Below, one piece after another: positions 33,514 through 41,837 of a stretch of DNA of 64,000 nt. The notes under the pieces are model-generated. The model saw nothing but the letters and a program-made list of their open reading frames with translations, searched no databases and was not told where the DNA came from. Source of the DNA: DATBGO01 sp050011895 (lineage in GTDB: Bacteria; Actinomycetota; Actinomycetes; Streptosporangiales; Streptosporangiaceae). The position numbers and the translations under genes are program-made. The DNA lies in contig JBEKIF010000009.1 of the NCBI GenBank assembly GCA_050011895.1, forward strand, positions 32,783 to 96,782, in the 5' to 3' direction. Every line of letters starts with the position of its first letter. Within the stretch, counting starts at the first letter, position 1.

Positions 33514-33738
33514 GTGACAACAATCGAAACGGTACGGGGGCCGGTCGACGTCGCAGGCCTTGGCTCGACCCTGATGCACGGACACGTTTTCATCCTTTCC
33601 ACCGAGCACGTGCAGAATTACGGTGACGGCCTCGACGATGTGCTTCCCGCCCTGCGCGAGGCCGGGGTCTCCGACGCGCAGATCGAGCAGATGCTCGTGG
33701 ACAACCCGCGCAGGTACTTGAGCGGAGGAACATCATGA
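33514..33738 (+). pseudogene. Phosphotriesterase-family protein with internal deletion
   Basis: 74 codons read as the two ends of a phosphotriesterase-like amidohydrolase joined in frame. The start (VRGPVDVAGLGSTLMHGHV) is the family N-terminus, with HGH where HEH binds the metals; the end (LDDVLPALREAGVSDAQIEQ, then MLVDNPRRYLSG) is the family C-terminus. About 230-250 residues between YGDG and LDDV, including the carboxylated-lysine and histidine ligands, are missing, with the junction near 33633. GTG/ATG starts and an AGGAGG site remain, so a short peptide may still be made. Its stop overlaps the ATG of the next gene (ATGA). Confidence 0.75.
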
Positions 33739-35228
33739 TCACGCCGTTCGACACCGCCGGGGTGACCAGGGGCGCGGACGGCATCAAGCGCTACGACGGC
33801 CTGCCTGACAGCCTGGTCGATATGCTGCGCGGCGTGGTCGAGCGTTATCCGGACCGTGAGGCGCTGGCCGAGACCGGCGGCGGCCCGCGGCTGTCCTACC
33901 GGGAGCTCTGGGACGGTGCGACGCGGGTGGCGGGCGGCCTCCGGGTAGCCGGCGTAGAGCGCGGCGACCGCGTCGCGCTGCGGCTCGGCAACGGCGTCGA
34001 CTGGGTCCTGGCCTTCTTCGGCGCGGTACTCGCGGGCAGCATCGTCGTGCCCGTGAACACCCGGCTGAGCGAGCCCGAAGTGGCCTTCGTGGTGTCGGAC
34101 AGCGGCGCCAGGTACGTCTTCGCGCCCGGTGAGCCGCTGCCCGATGGTGCTCCGCTGGCCATCGACGACGCGGGACCAGACGACCCGGCCGCGATCTTCT
34201 ACACCAGCGGCACGACCGGCTTCCCCAAGGGCGCGATCACCACCCATGCGAACTTCTTGTCCAACTGCGAGACCTGCCAGCGGTGCCTCGGCACGGCCGG
34301 CGGGGCTGAGCCACCGCGCACGCTGATCTCGGTGCCGCTCTTCCACGTCACCGGCTGCAACAGTCAGCTGCTCTTCGTTACGTACCTGGCCGGGACCAGC
34401 GTCATCATGCCGCAGTTCGATGTGGGCACCTTCCTGCGGGCCATCGAGACGGAGCGGATCGACGTGCTGACCACGGTGCCGGCCATCTACTGGCTGGCCA
34501 TCAACCGGCCGCAGTTCGCCGAGACCGACGTGTCCAGCGTGCGGGTACTGTCCTACGGTGGCGCCCCGATCGCGCCCGAGCTGGTCGGGCGGATCATGAA
34601 GGCGTTCCCCACCGCGCGCGTCGGCAACGGCTTCGGCCTCACTGAGACGTCCAGCGTGACCAGCTACCTGCCGCACGAGTATGCCGCCGGGCACGCCGAC
34701 TCGGTGGGCTTTGCCGCACCGGTGTGTGATGTGCAGGTGGATGCGTCAGACCCGCAGGACGTCGGCGAGCTGCTCGTCCGCGGGCCCAATGTGGTGGCGG
34801 GTTACTGGGCCAATCCGGACGGCACCGCCCGGGTATTCACCGACGGGTGGCTGCATACCGGCGACCTGGCCAGGATCGACGACGACGGTCTCATCTACGT
34901 CGTCGACCGGGTCAAGGACATGATCAACCGCGGCGGCGAGAACGTGTACTGCGTCGAGGTCGAGAACGCCCTGGCCGGCGCGCCCGGGGTGTACGAGGCG
35001 GCCGTGGTCGGCGTGCCCGACGAGATGATGGGCGAGAAGGTCGGCGCCGTGCTCGTGCCCGCACCGGGCGCCACGATCGACGCCGACGCGGTCCTGGCCT
35101 ACCTGCGGGGGCAGATCGCCGACTTCAAGGTGCCGCAGTACGTCGTCGTACGATCCGATCCGCTGCCCCGCAACGCCGGAGGGAAGCTGCTCAAACGGCG
35201 GATACGCGAGGAAACCAGCTGGGATTGA
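33735..35228 (+). CDS. AMP-forming acyl-CoA synthetase/ligase
   Basis: ANL-superfamily enzyme of 497 residues that activates a carboxylic acid as acyl-AMP and transfers it to CoA. It carries the P-loop FYTSGTTGFPKGA (residues about 156-168), the A5 motif NGFGLTETSS, A7 WLHTGDLARIDDDGLIYVVDR, A8 KDMINRGGENVYCVEVE and the A10 lysine PRNAGGKLLKRRI. GGAGGAACATC precedes ATG 33735. The acid is unknown; it lies between the two inverted IS copies and downstream of the broken phosphotriesterase, with which it once formed an operon (4-base overlap). Confidence 0.9.
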   Translation: MITPFDTAGVTRGADGIKRYDGLPDSLVDMLRGVVERYPDREALAETGGGPRLSYRELWDGATRVAGGLRVAGVERGDRVALRLGNGVDWVLAFFGAVLAGSIVVPVNTRLSEPEVAFVVSDSGARYVFAPGEPLPDGAPLAIDDAGPDDPAAIFYTSGTTGFPKGAITTHANFLSNCETCQRCLGTAGGAEPPRTLISVPLFHVTGCNSQLLFVTYLAGTSVIMPQFDVGTFLRAIETERIDVLTTVPAIYWLAINRPQFAETDVSSVRVLSYGGAPIAPELVGRIMKAFPTARVGNGFGLTETSSVTSYLPHEYAAGHADSVGFAAPVCDVQVDASDPQDVGELLVRGPNVVAGYWANPDGTARVFTDGWLHTGDLARIDDDGLIYVVDRVKDMINRGGENVYCVEVENALAGAPGVYEAAVVGVPDEMMGEKVGAVLVPAPGATIDADAVLAYLRGQIADFKVPQYVVVRSDPLPRNAGGKLLKRRIREETSWD

Positions 35229-35334
35229 CGGTCAGCATTTCACTACCAGACTTGATGATCTACGTGTGGATCTGCTGACCGAAGTTTTGGGCGGCGCGAG
35301 CCCCGGCGTTCAGGCCGGGGATAGCCGCTTGCCG

Positions 35335-35493
35335 TCAGACTGGCCTGCGCTGATTCTCGACGTAGGCCCGGATGATCGACACCGGCGCGCCGCCGCAGGA
35401 CGCGGCGAAGTACGACGGGGACCACAGGTGCTCCCGGTGGGTGCGGACCCGGTACCGCTGGCGGAGCCTGCGCGCGGATACGCCCTTGAGCGC
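35335..35493 (-). pseudogene. tnpA: TnpA C-terminal fragment (copy 2)
   Basis: Reads LKGVSARRLRQRYRV, LWSPSYFAASCGGAPVSII and AYVENQRRPV-stop on the minus strand. It keeps the intact 3' end that copy 1 has lost. The 5' part including the HxH motif is deleted; the junction with tnpB sequence lies near 35493. Confidence 0.85.
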
Positions 35494-36044
35494 AGCAGGC
35501 GTGGCGGCGGCCGGGCCGGGGTAACCCGCCGGCCTCAGCGGCCCGGCAGCGGCAGCTCGCCGAGGCCCGCCAGGCCGAGCCGTGGCTCGCCGCCGGGTCG
35601 TCGTCAGTCCAGCAGCAGGACCTCCGGGACTTCGACCGGGCGATGGCCGCGTTCTTCGACAAGGGCAACCCGGCCGGGGAGCCGGAGTTCCGTTCTAAGC
35701 GCGGCAGGCAGGGGTTCGTGGTCCGGGACGCCAAGGCCCGCAGGCTCAGCCGTCACTGGGGCGAGGTGCAGGTACCTAAATGCGGGCGGGTGCGGTTCCG
35801 GTGGACGAGGCCGCTGCCCGTCAGGGGCATGGCCAGGGTCACCCTGGACCGCGCAGGCAAGTGGGATGTGTCGTTCCCCGCGCCGCAGCCCGCGGTCAGC
35901 CGGGAGCCTGCGGGCAAGGCGATCGGCGTCGACCTGGGCGTCCGCACGGCGCGAGGTAGTCCCTGCGCACGCCCCGGGCACGGGGCCTACGCCTGCGTCA
36001 GCCCGCGTCAAGCGGCAGCGGGAACCACCCGGAGCGCAGCGTGA
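35494..36044 (+). pseudogene. tnpB: TnpB fragment lacking the RuvC core (copy 2)
   Basis: Open frame from QQAWRRPGRGNPP through the middle (FFDKGNPAGEPEFRSKRGRQ) to IGVDLGVRTA. It then jumps directly to the extreme C-terminus (RGSPCARPGHGAYAC). RuvC-II, the zinc finger and RuvC-III are gone and there is no start codon, so the product could not cut DNA. A shortened guide-RNA scaffold could still be transcribed from the retained 3' end. Confidence 0.82.
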
Positions 36045-36105
36045 GCCGCGCTGGGGAATCCCGGTCCCTTCAGGGCCGGGAGGATGTCAAATAGCCTCTG
36101 TAGTC

Positions 36106-37209
36106 ATGAGTTCCGAAGCATCGTCATCGGCCGCAGCGGTCGCAGACCTGGTGCGCAGCGATCCGCACGGCCCGGGCATCACCCGCGCCCGGGGCCCGGA
36201 AGGCTTCCGGTATGACGACCCGTCAGGCGCACCGGTCACCCAACTACCGACGCTGGACCGAATTCGCGCGCTCCGGATCCCGCCGGCCTGGGAGAACGTC
36301 TGGATCTCGGCGGACCCGCTCGGCCACATCCAGGCCACGGGCGTGGACAGCCGTGGCCGGGGCCAGTACCTGTACCACCGGCTGTGGCGAGAGCAGCGCG
36401 ATGCCCAGAAGTTCGCTCACATGCTCCGGTTCGCGAGCGCGCTGCCCGGATTGCGGACGGCCGCGGCGGATGACCTGAAGCACCGGGGCCTGACCCGCGA
36501 GCATGTCGTGGCCGGGGTGGTCAGGCTGATCGACCTTGGCCTGTTTCGCATCGGCGGCGAGAAGTACGCCGAGCTGGATCACCATTACGGCGCGACGACG
36601 CTCATGAAGCAGCACGTGCGGCTGACGCGTGACGGCATGATGTTCGATTACATCGCCAAGGCGGGCAAGCACCGGACGATCGTCGTCAGGGACCGGCTGG
36701 TGCTGCCCACCGTCCGGGCCCTGGCCCGCGCCGACAATGGCCTCGAGACCCTGTTCTGCTACCAGGACGGCGGCACCTGGCACGTCCTGCACTCCCAGCA
36801 CGTCAACAACTACATCGCCGGGCGGGCGGGCGGCCACTTCACGGCCAAGGAATTTCGCACCTGGAATGCCACCGTGCTGATGGCGCTGGTGCTCGCGAAC
36901 GCCGGCCCGGCGACAGCGCCGCGGAGCCGCCAGCGGATCATAGCCGCCAGCGTCCGTGAGGTGGCCCGCTGGCTCGGCGATACTCCCGCCGTGGCCCGCG
37001 CGTCATACATAGATCCGCGGCTGATCATCCGTTATGGATCGGAAGGACAGCTGCCTGCGATCCCGGTACTGCCGACCGTGCTACCGGCACCAGCGGAAGC
37101 CGAGCACGCGGTCGCCGCGCTGCTGGGCGCCTGCGGCGATCCTCAGCCCTCAGTCGGCCGCCCGCTCCGCGACGCAGTCGGGAACCCAGCCAGGACGGCC
37201 GCCAGCTGA
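36106..37209 (+). CDS. DNA topoisomerase IB
   Basis: Eukaryotic/poxvirus-like type IB topoisomerase, 367 residues. The N-terminal domain contains PPAWENVWISADPLGHIQATGVDSRGRGQY (split here as PPAWENVWI and GHIQATGVDSRGRGQY). The catalytic domain has LIDLGLFRIGGEKYAE, the GATTLMKQHV strand, FRTWNATVLMA and the nucleophile tyrosine in VARASYIDPRLI. It relaxes supercoils through a 3'-phosphotyrosine link. ATG 36106 is only 15 bp from the end of the IS remnant, so its original promoter has probably been replaced or displaced. Common in actinobacteria. Confidence 0.93.
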   Translation: MSSEASSSAAAVADLVRSDPHGPGITRARGPEGFRYDDPSGAPVTQLPTLDRIRALRIPPAWENVWISADPLGHIQATGVDSRGRGQYLYHRLWREQRDAQKFAHMLRFASALPGLRTAAADDLKHRGLTREHVVAGVVRLIDLGLFRIGGEKYAELDHHYGATTLMKQHVRLTRDGMMFDYIAKAGKHRTIVVRDRLVLPTVRALARADNGLETLFCYQDGGTWHVLHSQHVNNYIAGRAGGHFTAKEFRTWNATVLMALVLANAGPATAPRSRQRIIAASVREVARWLGDTPAVARASYIDPRLIIRYGSEGQLPAIPVLPTVLPAPAEAEHAVAALLGACGDPQPSVGRPLRDAVGNPARTAAS

Positions 37210-37262
37210 GCGCGGGACCGGGCCTTTGCGGCCGCTTTGATAGCCACCAGGGATCGAGCCGC

Positions 37263-38090
37263 TCAGTGGCGCTTCACCGCTTGCAGCGTGTAGCTGTGCG
37301 GCAGCCGCCAGGGCCGGTCGGCGAGCCGCCACTCGCCGTCCTCCAGGCGCTCCATCTTCCCTGGCAGGGCCTCCCAGGGCACGCTGTCGTGCTCGGCCAG
37401 GCCGGTCAGCTCCATCCCGGCGCTCAGCAGCGCGGTCACGATCTCACCGATGCCGTGGTTCCACTCGTGCGAGACGTTGTGCCGGAAGACCACGTCGGTC
37501 TGGACGTACGTACCGCCCTCATCCCAGATCAGCGGCTCCGCTTGCTCGAAGTACGGGAAATCGACCACCAGCAGGTCGTCCGTTCTGGTGGCGTCCAGGG
37601 CCCACAGCACCGGGTGGCCTTCCCTGATGAACAAGCGCCCGCCGGGCCGCAGCAGGCCCGCGACCACCTCGGCCCAGCGCCGCACGCCGGGCAGCCAGCA
37701 CAGCGCGCCAATGCCGGTGAACACGAGGTCGAATGCTGCCCGGCCGAGCACCTCGGCCGCGTCGTGCACATCGGCCTCGACGAAGGAGGCGTCCGTGCCG
37801 GTGCGCCGCGCCAGCTGGCGGGCCTCGGCCAGCGCCGCGGGCGAGAAGTCAAGGCCGGTCATCGATGCGCCCAGCCTGGCGAGCGAGATCGTATCGGTGC
37901 CGATATGGCATTGCAGATGCACGCCGCGCGCGCCGCGGATGTCACCGAGCAGTGGCAGGTCGAAGCGGACCACGTTGCTCAGGAACTCCGGGTCACTGAC
38001 GAACCTCTCGACGGCGTAGTCGGGCGATGCCGCGTGCGCCGGCGCGCGCTCATCCCAGCTGGCCCGGTTGACCGTCCGGTAGTCCTCCAT
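37263..38090 (-). CDS. SAM-dependent methyltransferase, class I
   Basis: 275 residues starting MEDYRTVNRASWDERAPAHA, a start shared by many actinomycete methyltransferases. Motif I is VHLQCHIGTDTISLARLGASMTGLDFS (read as VHLQCHIGTDTIS and MTGLDFS), motif II FVEADVHD, then FDLVFTGIGALCWLPGVRRW and LRPGGRLFIREGHPVLW. Length and C-terminal region are normal for the methyltransferase-11/25 type. Substrate unknown. ATG 38090; the next gene diverges. Confidence 0.88.
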   Translation of the reverse strand: MEDYRTVNRASWDERAPAHAASPDYAVERFVSDPEFLSNVVRFDLPLLGDIRGARGVHLQCHIGTDTISLARLGASMTGLDFSPAALAEARQLARRTGTDASFVEADVHDAAEVLGRAAFDLVFTGIGALCWLPGVRRWAEVVAGLLRPGGRLFIREGHPVLWALDATRTDDLLVVDFPYFEQAEPLIWDEGGTYVQTDVVFRHNVSHEWNHGIGEIVTALLSAGMELTGLAEHDSVPWEALPGKMERLEDGEWRLADRPWRLPHSYTLQAVKRH

Positions 38091-38325
38091 GGCGCAACTC
38101 TGGCACCGCAGGCGCACGCTTGCGAACACGAAAACTGAGCGCAGGCGGCGGGCACGGGCCGCGCGCACGGCGGCAGCGAGTGCAGGGGCACGGAGCGCGG
38201 GAAACGACTGCGGGAGCGACGGCGGCCAAGTTGCGAAGGGACCTGCCTGCGGCGCCCGGGCGGAAGTAGTTTGTCAGGTAGCGTCGTCCTTGCGGCGCTA
38301 CCGGCGTCTATGCGAGGGGCGGGCC

Positions 38326-39072
38326 ATGCAGGCCGAGATCAAGGGCACCACCATGCCCGTTCTTGAGGTCGCGCTTGACCAGGGCGAGCAAGTTATTTCC
38401 ACCCACGGTGAGCTGGCCTGGATGACGCCGAGCATCCAGATGTCACAGACGGCTAGCAGCGGCGGCGGAGGCAGGGGTCTCATGCAGGGCCTCAAGCGCA
38501 TCGCTGGCGGCGGCGGGCTGTTCGTCACCCGTTACGAAGGGCCGGGCGCGATCACCTTCGCGGCCAAGGTCCCAGGCCATATCATGCCGGTGGACATCGT
38601 GCCCGGGGACGCCTACTACGTGCATCGGCACGGGTGGCTGTGCGGCACACAGGGCATCACCCCGAGCATCGGGCTGCAGCAGACGTTCCGCGGCGGGATG
38701 TGGGGCGGCGACGGCTTCATCCTGCAGAAGCTGGAAGGCCAGGGCCGGGCCTGGATCGAGCTATCCGGCGAACTCACCACCTATGACCTGCCGCCAGGCC
38801 AGACGCTGCTGGCGCACCCTGGTCACGTCGGGATGTTCCAGGGCAGCGTGCAGTTCACGATCACGCGGATGCGCGGTATCGCCAACGCCTTCTTCGGCGC
38901 AGATGGCTTGCATCTTGTCGCGCTGACCGGGCCGGGCCGGGTCTGGCTGCAGTCGATGCCGCTCGCCATCCTCGCGCAGGCGCTGTCTCATTACCTTCCG
39001 CAAGAGAACGCACCCGAGTCAGCGGGCGCGGGCGCGGTCGGCGGCATCATCGGCGGAATGCTCCGCGGCTGA
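38326..39072 (+). CDS. AIM24 family (TIGR00266-like) protein
   Basis: 248-residue beta-rich AIM24-domain protein: LEVALDQGEQVISTHGELAWM near the start, a Gly-rich loop SSGGGGRGLMQGLKRIAGGGG (split: SSGGGGRGLM), then FVTRYEGPGAITFAAKVPGHI, HRHGWLCGTQG and ending GGIIGGMLRG. The Gly-rich tail and loop are family features. Function poorly known; often linked to membrane or stress processes. GAGGGGCGGGCC precedes ATG 38326. Confidence 0.88.
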   Translation: MQAEIKGTTMPVLEVALDQGEQVISTHGELAWMTPSIQMSQTASSGGGGRGLMQGLKRIAGGGGLFVTRYEGPGAITFAAKVPGHIMPVDIVPGDAYYVHRHGWLCGTQGITPSIGLQQTFRGGMWGGDGFILQKLEGQGRAWIELSGELTTYDLPPGQTLLAHPGHVGMFQGSVQFTITRMRGIANAFFGADGLHLVALTGPGRVWLQSMPLAILAQALSHYLPQENAPESAGAGAVGGIIGGMLRG

Positions 39073-39217
39073 GGCCTGGTCACTGACCCGCCCCGCTGGG
39101 GCGTGTCTCGTAGATCTTCGACTGGGTCGCTGAGCCAGATCTGGATCGAGGCGACGTCGATGGTGGCCTGGGAGATGACCCACGCTTGGTCATAGCGGGT
39201 GGCGACCGGCGGGCATG

Positions 39218-40243
39218 TCAGGTCCGCCGGCGGCCGAGCCGCCAGAAGCAGAACCCGGCCAGGGCGAGCGCGAGGGCCAGGAAGATCCCGGTCTCGATCC
39301 ACTGGAGGGGCCAGTAGCGGCTGGCGGGCTCGTAGGTGATGGCCTCCCGGAAGCCGCGGCTTTCCAGGCACTGCGATGGCGAGGCGGGCTTGAGGCCCGC
39401 CATCGCCGCCTGGCAGGCGGCGGGGAGATTGCTGACCGGCTGGCCCGCCGCGTTGATGGCTCCGCTGGAGAGGATCCAGGCGCCGGGCCGACCGGGGACG
39501 ACGGTGGCGGTCAGGTTACCGAAGTCCAGCCGGGCAGAGTCGATCGTGGCGATCGTCCGGTCGGGCGGGATGAGGTGCGGGCGGACCCCCACCGGCATGG
39601 CGACCTGGGCGGCGGCAAAGATGGCCAGGGTGACCGCCATGGCGGGCACGGTACGGCGGATGAGGGCGCCGGTAGCGGTTCCGAGGGCGAAGGCGAACGC
39701 CGCGTAGCCGAGCGGGGTGATGCCGCGGGTGGCGAAGATCAGCGAGCTGAACCGGCCCCCGCTGAACAGCGAGGTGCTGCCGCCGAGATCGATAGCCTTG
39801 CCGATGGGATCCGCCCACCAGGCATAGATGAGGCTGAGCGCCTCGGTGACGGCCATGGCGGCCAGGCCGGTCAGGGTGAGCTTGACCACGAGCCACCGGG
39901 TGCGGGTGATGCTCTGGTTCCAGGCCAGGGTGAACGTTCGGGTCTCGAGCTCGCGGGCGATCAGCGGGGCGCCCCAGAAGATGCCGAGGATCGCGGGCGC
40001 GGCGAGGATGAGCGCGATGCCAAGCAGGTACACGATCGGGTAGGGGCTGGTGGCCTGCAGCTGGCTGAGGAACGTGATGGCCGCGGTAAGGCAGGTGCCG
40101 CCGTGGCAGCCGGTGATCGCGCTGGTGGCGTACAGGCTGGCCAGGTGCGGCCCGGTGGCCGCTAGCAGGATCGCGAACGCGGCCAGCGCCGCGGCCGCGG
40201 TGAGAGCCTGGACACGGAACTGCCGCCAGGTCAGCCAGATCAT
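39218..40243 (-). CDS. ABC transporter permease (YtrC/D-like)
   Basis: 341-residue membrane protein with six predicted spans: one at residues 12-32, then IVYLLGIALILAAPAILGIFW, TRTRWLVVKLTLTGLAAMAV, TPLGYAAFAFALGTATGALI, AVTLAIFAAAQVAMPVGV and a last one ETGIFLALALALAGFCFW near the C-terminus, with a large extracytoplasmic loop holding two cysteines before it. ATG 40243 overlaps the ATPase stop (ATGA). Part of a three-gene GntR-ATPase-permease operon like the cell-envelope-antibiotic-inducible ytr system; the exported substrate is unknown. Confidence 0.85.
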   Translation of the reverse strand: MIWLTWRQFRVQALTAAAALAAFAILLAATGPHLASLYATSAITGCHGGTCLTAAITFLSQLQATSPYPIVYLLGIALILAAPAILGIFWGAPLIARELETRTFTLAWNQSITRTRWLVVKLTLTGLAAMAVTEALSLIYAWWADPIGKAIDLGGSTSLFSGGRFSSLIFATRGITPLGYAAFAFALGTATGALIRRTVPAMAVTLAIFAAAQVAMPVGVRPHLIPPDRTIATIDSARLDFGNLTATVVPGRPGAWILSSGAINAAGQPVSNLPAACQAAMAGLKPASPSQCLESRGFREAITYEPASRYWPLQWIETGIFLALALALAGFCFWRLGRRRT

Positions 40244-41136
40244 CTCTGCACCTCCAGGTGGTGGTTGTCGCGGCGGCGGCGTCCGGCGGCCTGGCTCATG
40301 TAGGCCAGCACCAGGTCCTCCAGGCCGACCTGGGAGACCGTCCAGGCCGGGTCCAGCACCGGGCCGCGGGTGCGCACAAGCAGCGTGGTCTGCACATCGG
40401 TGTGGCTGGCGGAGATGACTTCCAGCCAGTCCGGCAGCGTGGCCGGGTCCCGGCGCGGGCCGGACAGCAGGTGGTGGGCGGCCAGCAGCTCCTCGACCGG
40501 CCCGGCGACGCGCACCCGCGAGCCGACGAGCACGATCAGGTAGTCGCACACCCGTTCCAGGTCCGCGACCAGGTGCGAGGACAGCACCACGGACAGCTCC
40601 TGCTCGGCGACGGCCTCCATCAGGTCCTGCAGGAACTCCCGCCGGGCCAGCGGGTCCAGGCTGGCCACCGGCTCGTCCAGGACCAGCAGCTCCGGCCGTT
40701 TGGCGACGGCCAGGGTCAGCGCGAGCTGGGCCCGCTGCCCGCCGGACAGCGTCCCGGCCTTCTGCCCGGGATCCAGGTCCAGCTGGTCCACCCGGCCGCG
40801 CGCCAGCCCCGCGTCCCAGCCCGGGTTGAGGCGTGCGCCCAGCTTCAGGTGATCGGCGACCGACAGCCCCGGGTAAACCGGTGCGTCCTGGGCGAGAAAC
40901 CCGACCCGGGACAGCTGCGCCTGGCTGGCCGCCGGCCGGCCGCCGAGCACCTCGATGGTGCCCGCGGTCGGCGCGAGCAGGCCGACGGCCAGGCTCAGCA
41001 GAGTGGTCTTCCCCGCGCCGTTGGGGCCGACCAGGCCCACGACGTGCCCGGCGGGGACCGACAGCGTGCAGTCGGTCAGTGCCCACTGCCGCCGGTACCG
41101 CTTGCCGAGACCGCTGGTTTCTACGACGGCACTCAC
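40240..41136 (-). CDS. ABC transporter ATP-binding protein (YtrB-like)
   Basis: 298 residues with Walker A GPNGAGKTTLLSL (about 37-49), Q-loop VGFLAQDAPVYPGL, signature LSGGQRAQLALTLAV, Walker B LLVLDEPVASLDP and H-loop VVLSSHLVADLERVCDYL. A C-terminal extension with no recognised domain follows. Its start overlaps the GntR stop by 4 bases and its stop overlaps the permease start, so all three are translated together. Confidence 0.93.
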   Translation of the reverse strand: MSAVVETSGLGKRYRRQWALTDCTLSVPAGHVVGLVGPNGAGKTTLLSLAVGLLAPTAGTIEVLGGRPAASQAQLSRVGFLAQDAPVYPGLSVADHLKLGARLNPGWDAGLARGRVDQLDLDPGQKAGTLSGGQRAQLALTLAVAKRPELLVLDEPVASLDPLARREFLQDLMEAVAEQELSVVLSSHLVADLERVCDYLIVLVGSRVRVAGPVEELLAAHHLLSGPRRDPATLPDWLEVISASHTDVQTTLLVRTRGPVLDPAWTVSQVGLEDLVLAYMSQAAGRRRRDNHHLEVQR

Positions 41137-41525
41137 GCTATGTCCTCCTCGCTGGCAGACCGAAAGGTGCTAGCGAACAGAGCCTCGATCGACTCGTCGT
41201 CCAGCCCGGCCCGTCGTGCCCTGGCCAGCCAGCGCGCCAGGTCGCGGCGCAGCGGCCCGTGCGCGGCTAGCGACCCGCCGTCCAGCGTCCCGGTCACGAA
41301 CGTGCCGATCCCCGGGCGGGCGGCCGCCAGTCCCTCGTACTCCAGCTCCCGGTAGGCCTTGAGCACCGTGTTCGGGTTGATCGCCAGCCCGGCGACCACG
41401 TCCTTGACCTTCGGCAACTGGTCGCCCTCGCGCAGCATGCCCAGCCGCAGCGCGTGCCGCACCTGGTGGATCAGCTGCCGGTACGGCGCGACCCCGGAGC
41501 GGGCGTCCAGGTGGAACTCGATCAC
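41133..41525 (-). CDS. GntR-family regulator (YtrA subfamily)
   Basis: 130-residue short GntR protein: N-terminal winged helix (APYRQLIHQVRHALRLGML, GDQLPKVKDVVAGLAINPNTVLKAYRELEYEG split over residues 14-65) plus a short two-helix YtrA tail (ALARRAGLDDESIEALF-like). GTG 41525 has GAGG six bases upstream. Represses its own ABC operon in known relatives; the matching operator is at 41542-41573. Confidence 0.92.
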   Translation of the reverse strand: MIEFHLDARSGVAPYRQLIHQVRHALRLGMLREGDQLPKVKDVVAGLAINPNTVLKAYRELEYEGLAAARPGIGTFVTGTLDGGSLAAHGPLRRDLARWLARARRAGLDDESIEALFASTFRSASEEDIA

Positions 41526-41541
41526 GATGACCTCACTTCAA

Positions 41542-41573
41542 CTAGGTACGTAGCACTGTAGCTTTATACCTAG
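41542..41573. promoter_or_regulatory. YtrA-type operator
   Basis: CTAGGTA (41542-41548) and TACCTAG (41567-41573) form a perfect 7-bp inverted repeat separated by 18 bp, in the promoter of the GntR-ABC operon; TATAAA on the minus strand (41563-41568) overlaps it and could be the -10. Confidence 0.72.
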
Positions 41574-41767
41574 CTGGCATGTCAAGCAGATCCGGATCGC
41601 TGCCCTGCTGGCCAGCCGGGAAGGGACCGCGGGGCTGACCGCCCGGCGCGCTCAATACAGCCGGGGCCGCCAGGCTCCGCCGTGGGCACAGCCCGGAGCC
41701 AGAGCCTGATTGAGGCGCGGCAGCCGCTCATTATCCACGCCGCCAGCCAAGCCGAAACACCGGACAC

Positions 41768-41816
41768 GCTCTACGAGACATGCTTTACGAGACGCGCTTT
41801 ACGAGACACGCTCTAG
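41768..41816. repeat. 14-bp tandem repeat
   Basis: Three and a half units of GCTTTACGAGACGC (with T/C variants) in the 264-bp gap between the GntR operator and the MetE-like stop. Nothing else is seen in this gap. Confidence 0.85.
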
Positions 41817-41837
41817 CCGGCCAGCATCGCCCGCGGG

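Larger units (their letters stand above)
35300..36091. mobile_element. IS200/IS605-family remnant, copy 2 (inverted relative to copy 1)
   Basis: A deleted sister of the element at 31581, in opposite orientation. It keeps the tnpA-side end with hairpin CCCCGG-CGTTCAGG-CCGGGG (35301-35320), the tnpA 3' third, the tnpB middle, the tnpB 3' tail and the tnpB-side end (GGGAATCCCGG ... GAGGATGTCAAA, 36055-36091), an exact inverse of the end at 31581. At least two internal deletions removed the divergent promoters with both N-termini, and the RuvC core. It ends 15 bp before the topoisomerase start codon. Confidence 0.85.

Noticed and set aside
39218..41086. 622-residue permease fusion
   Set aside because: The first 280 codons are a shifted frame of the ABC ATPase gene; the permease starts at ATG 40243 in an ATGA overlap.
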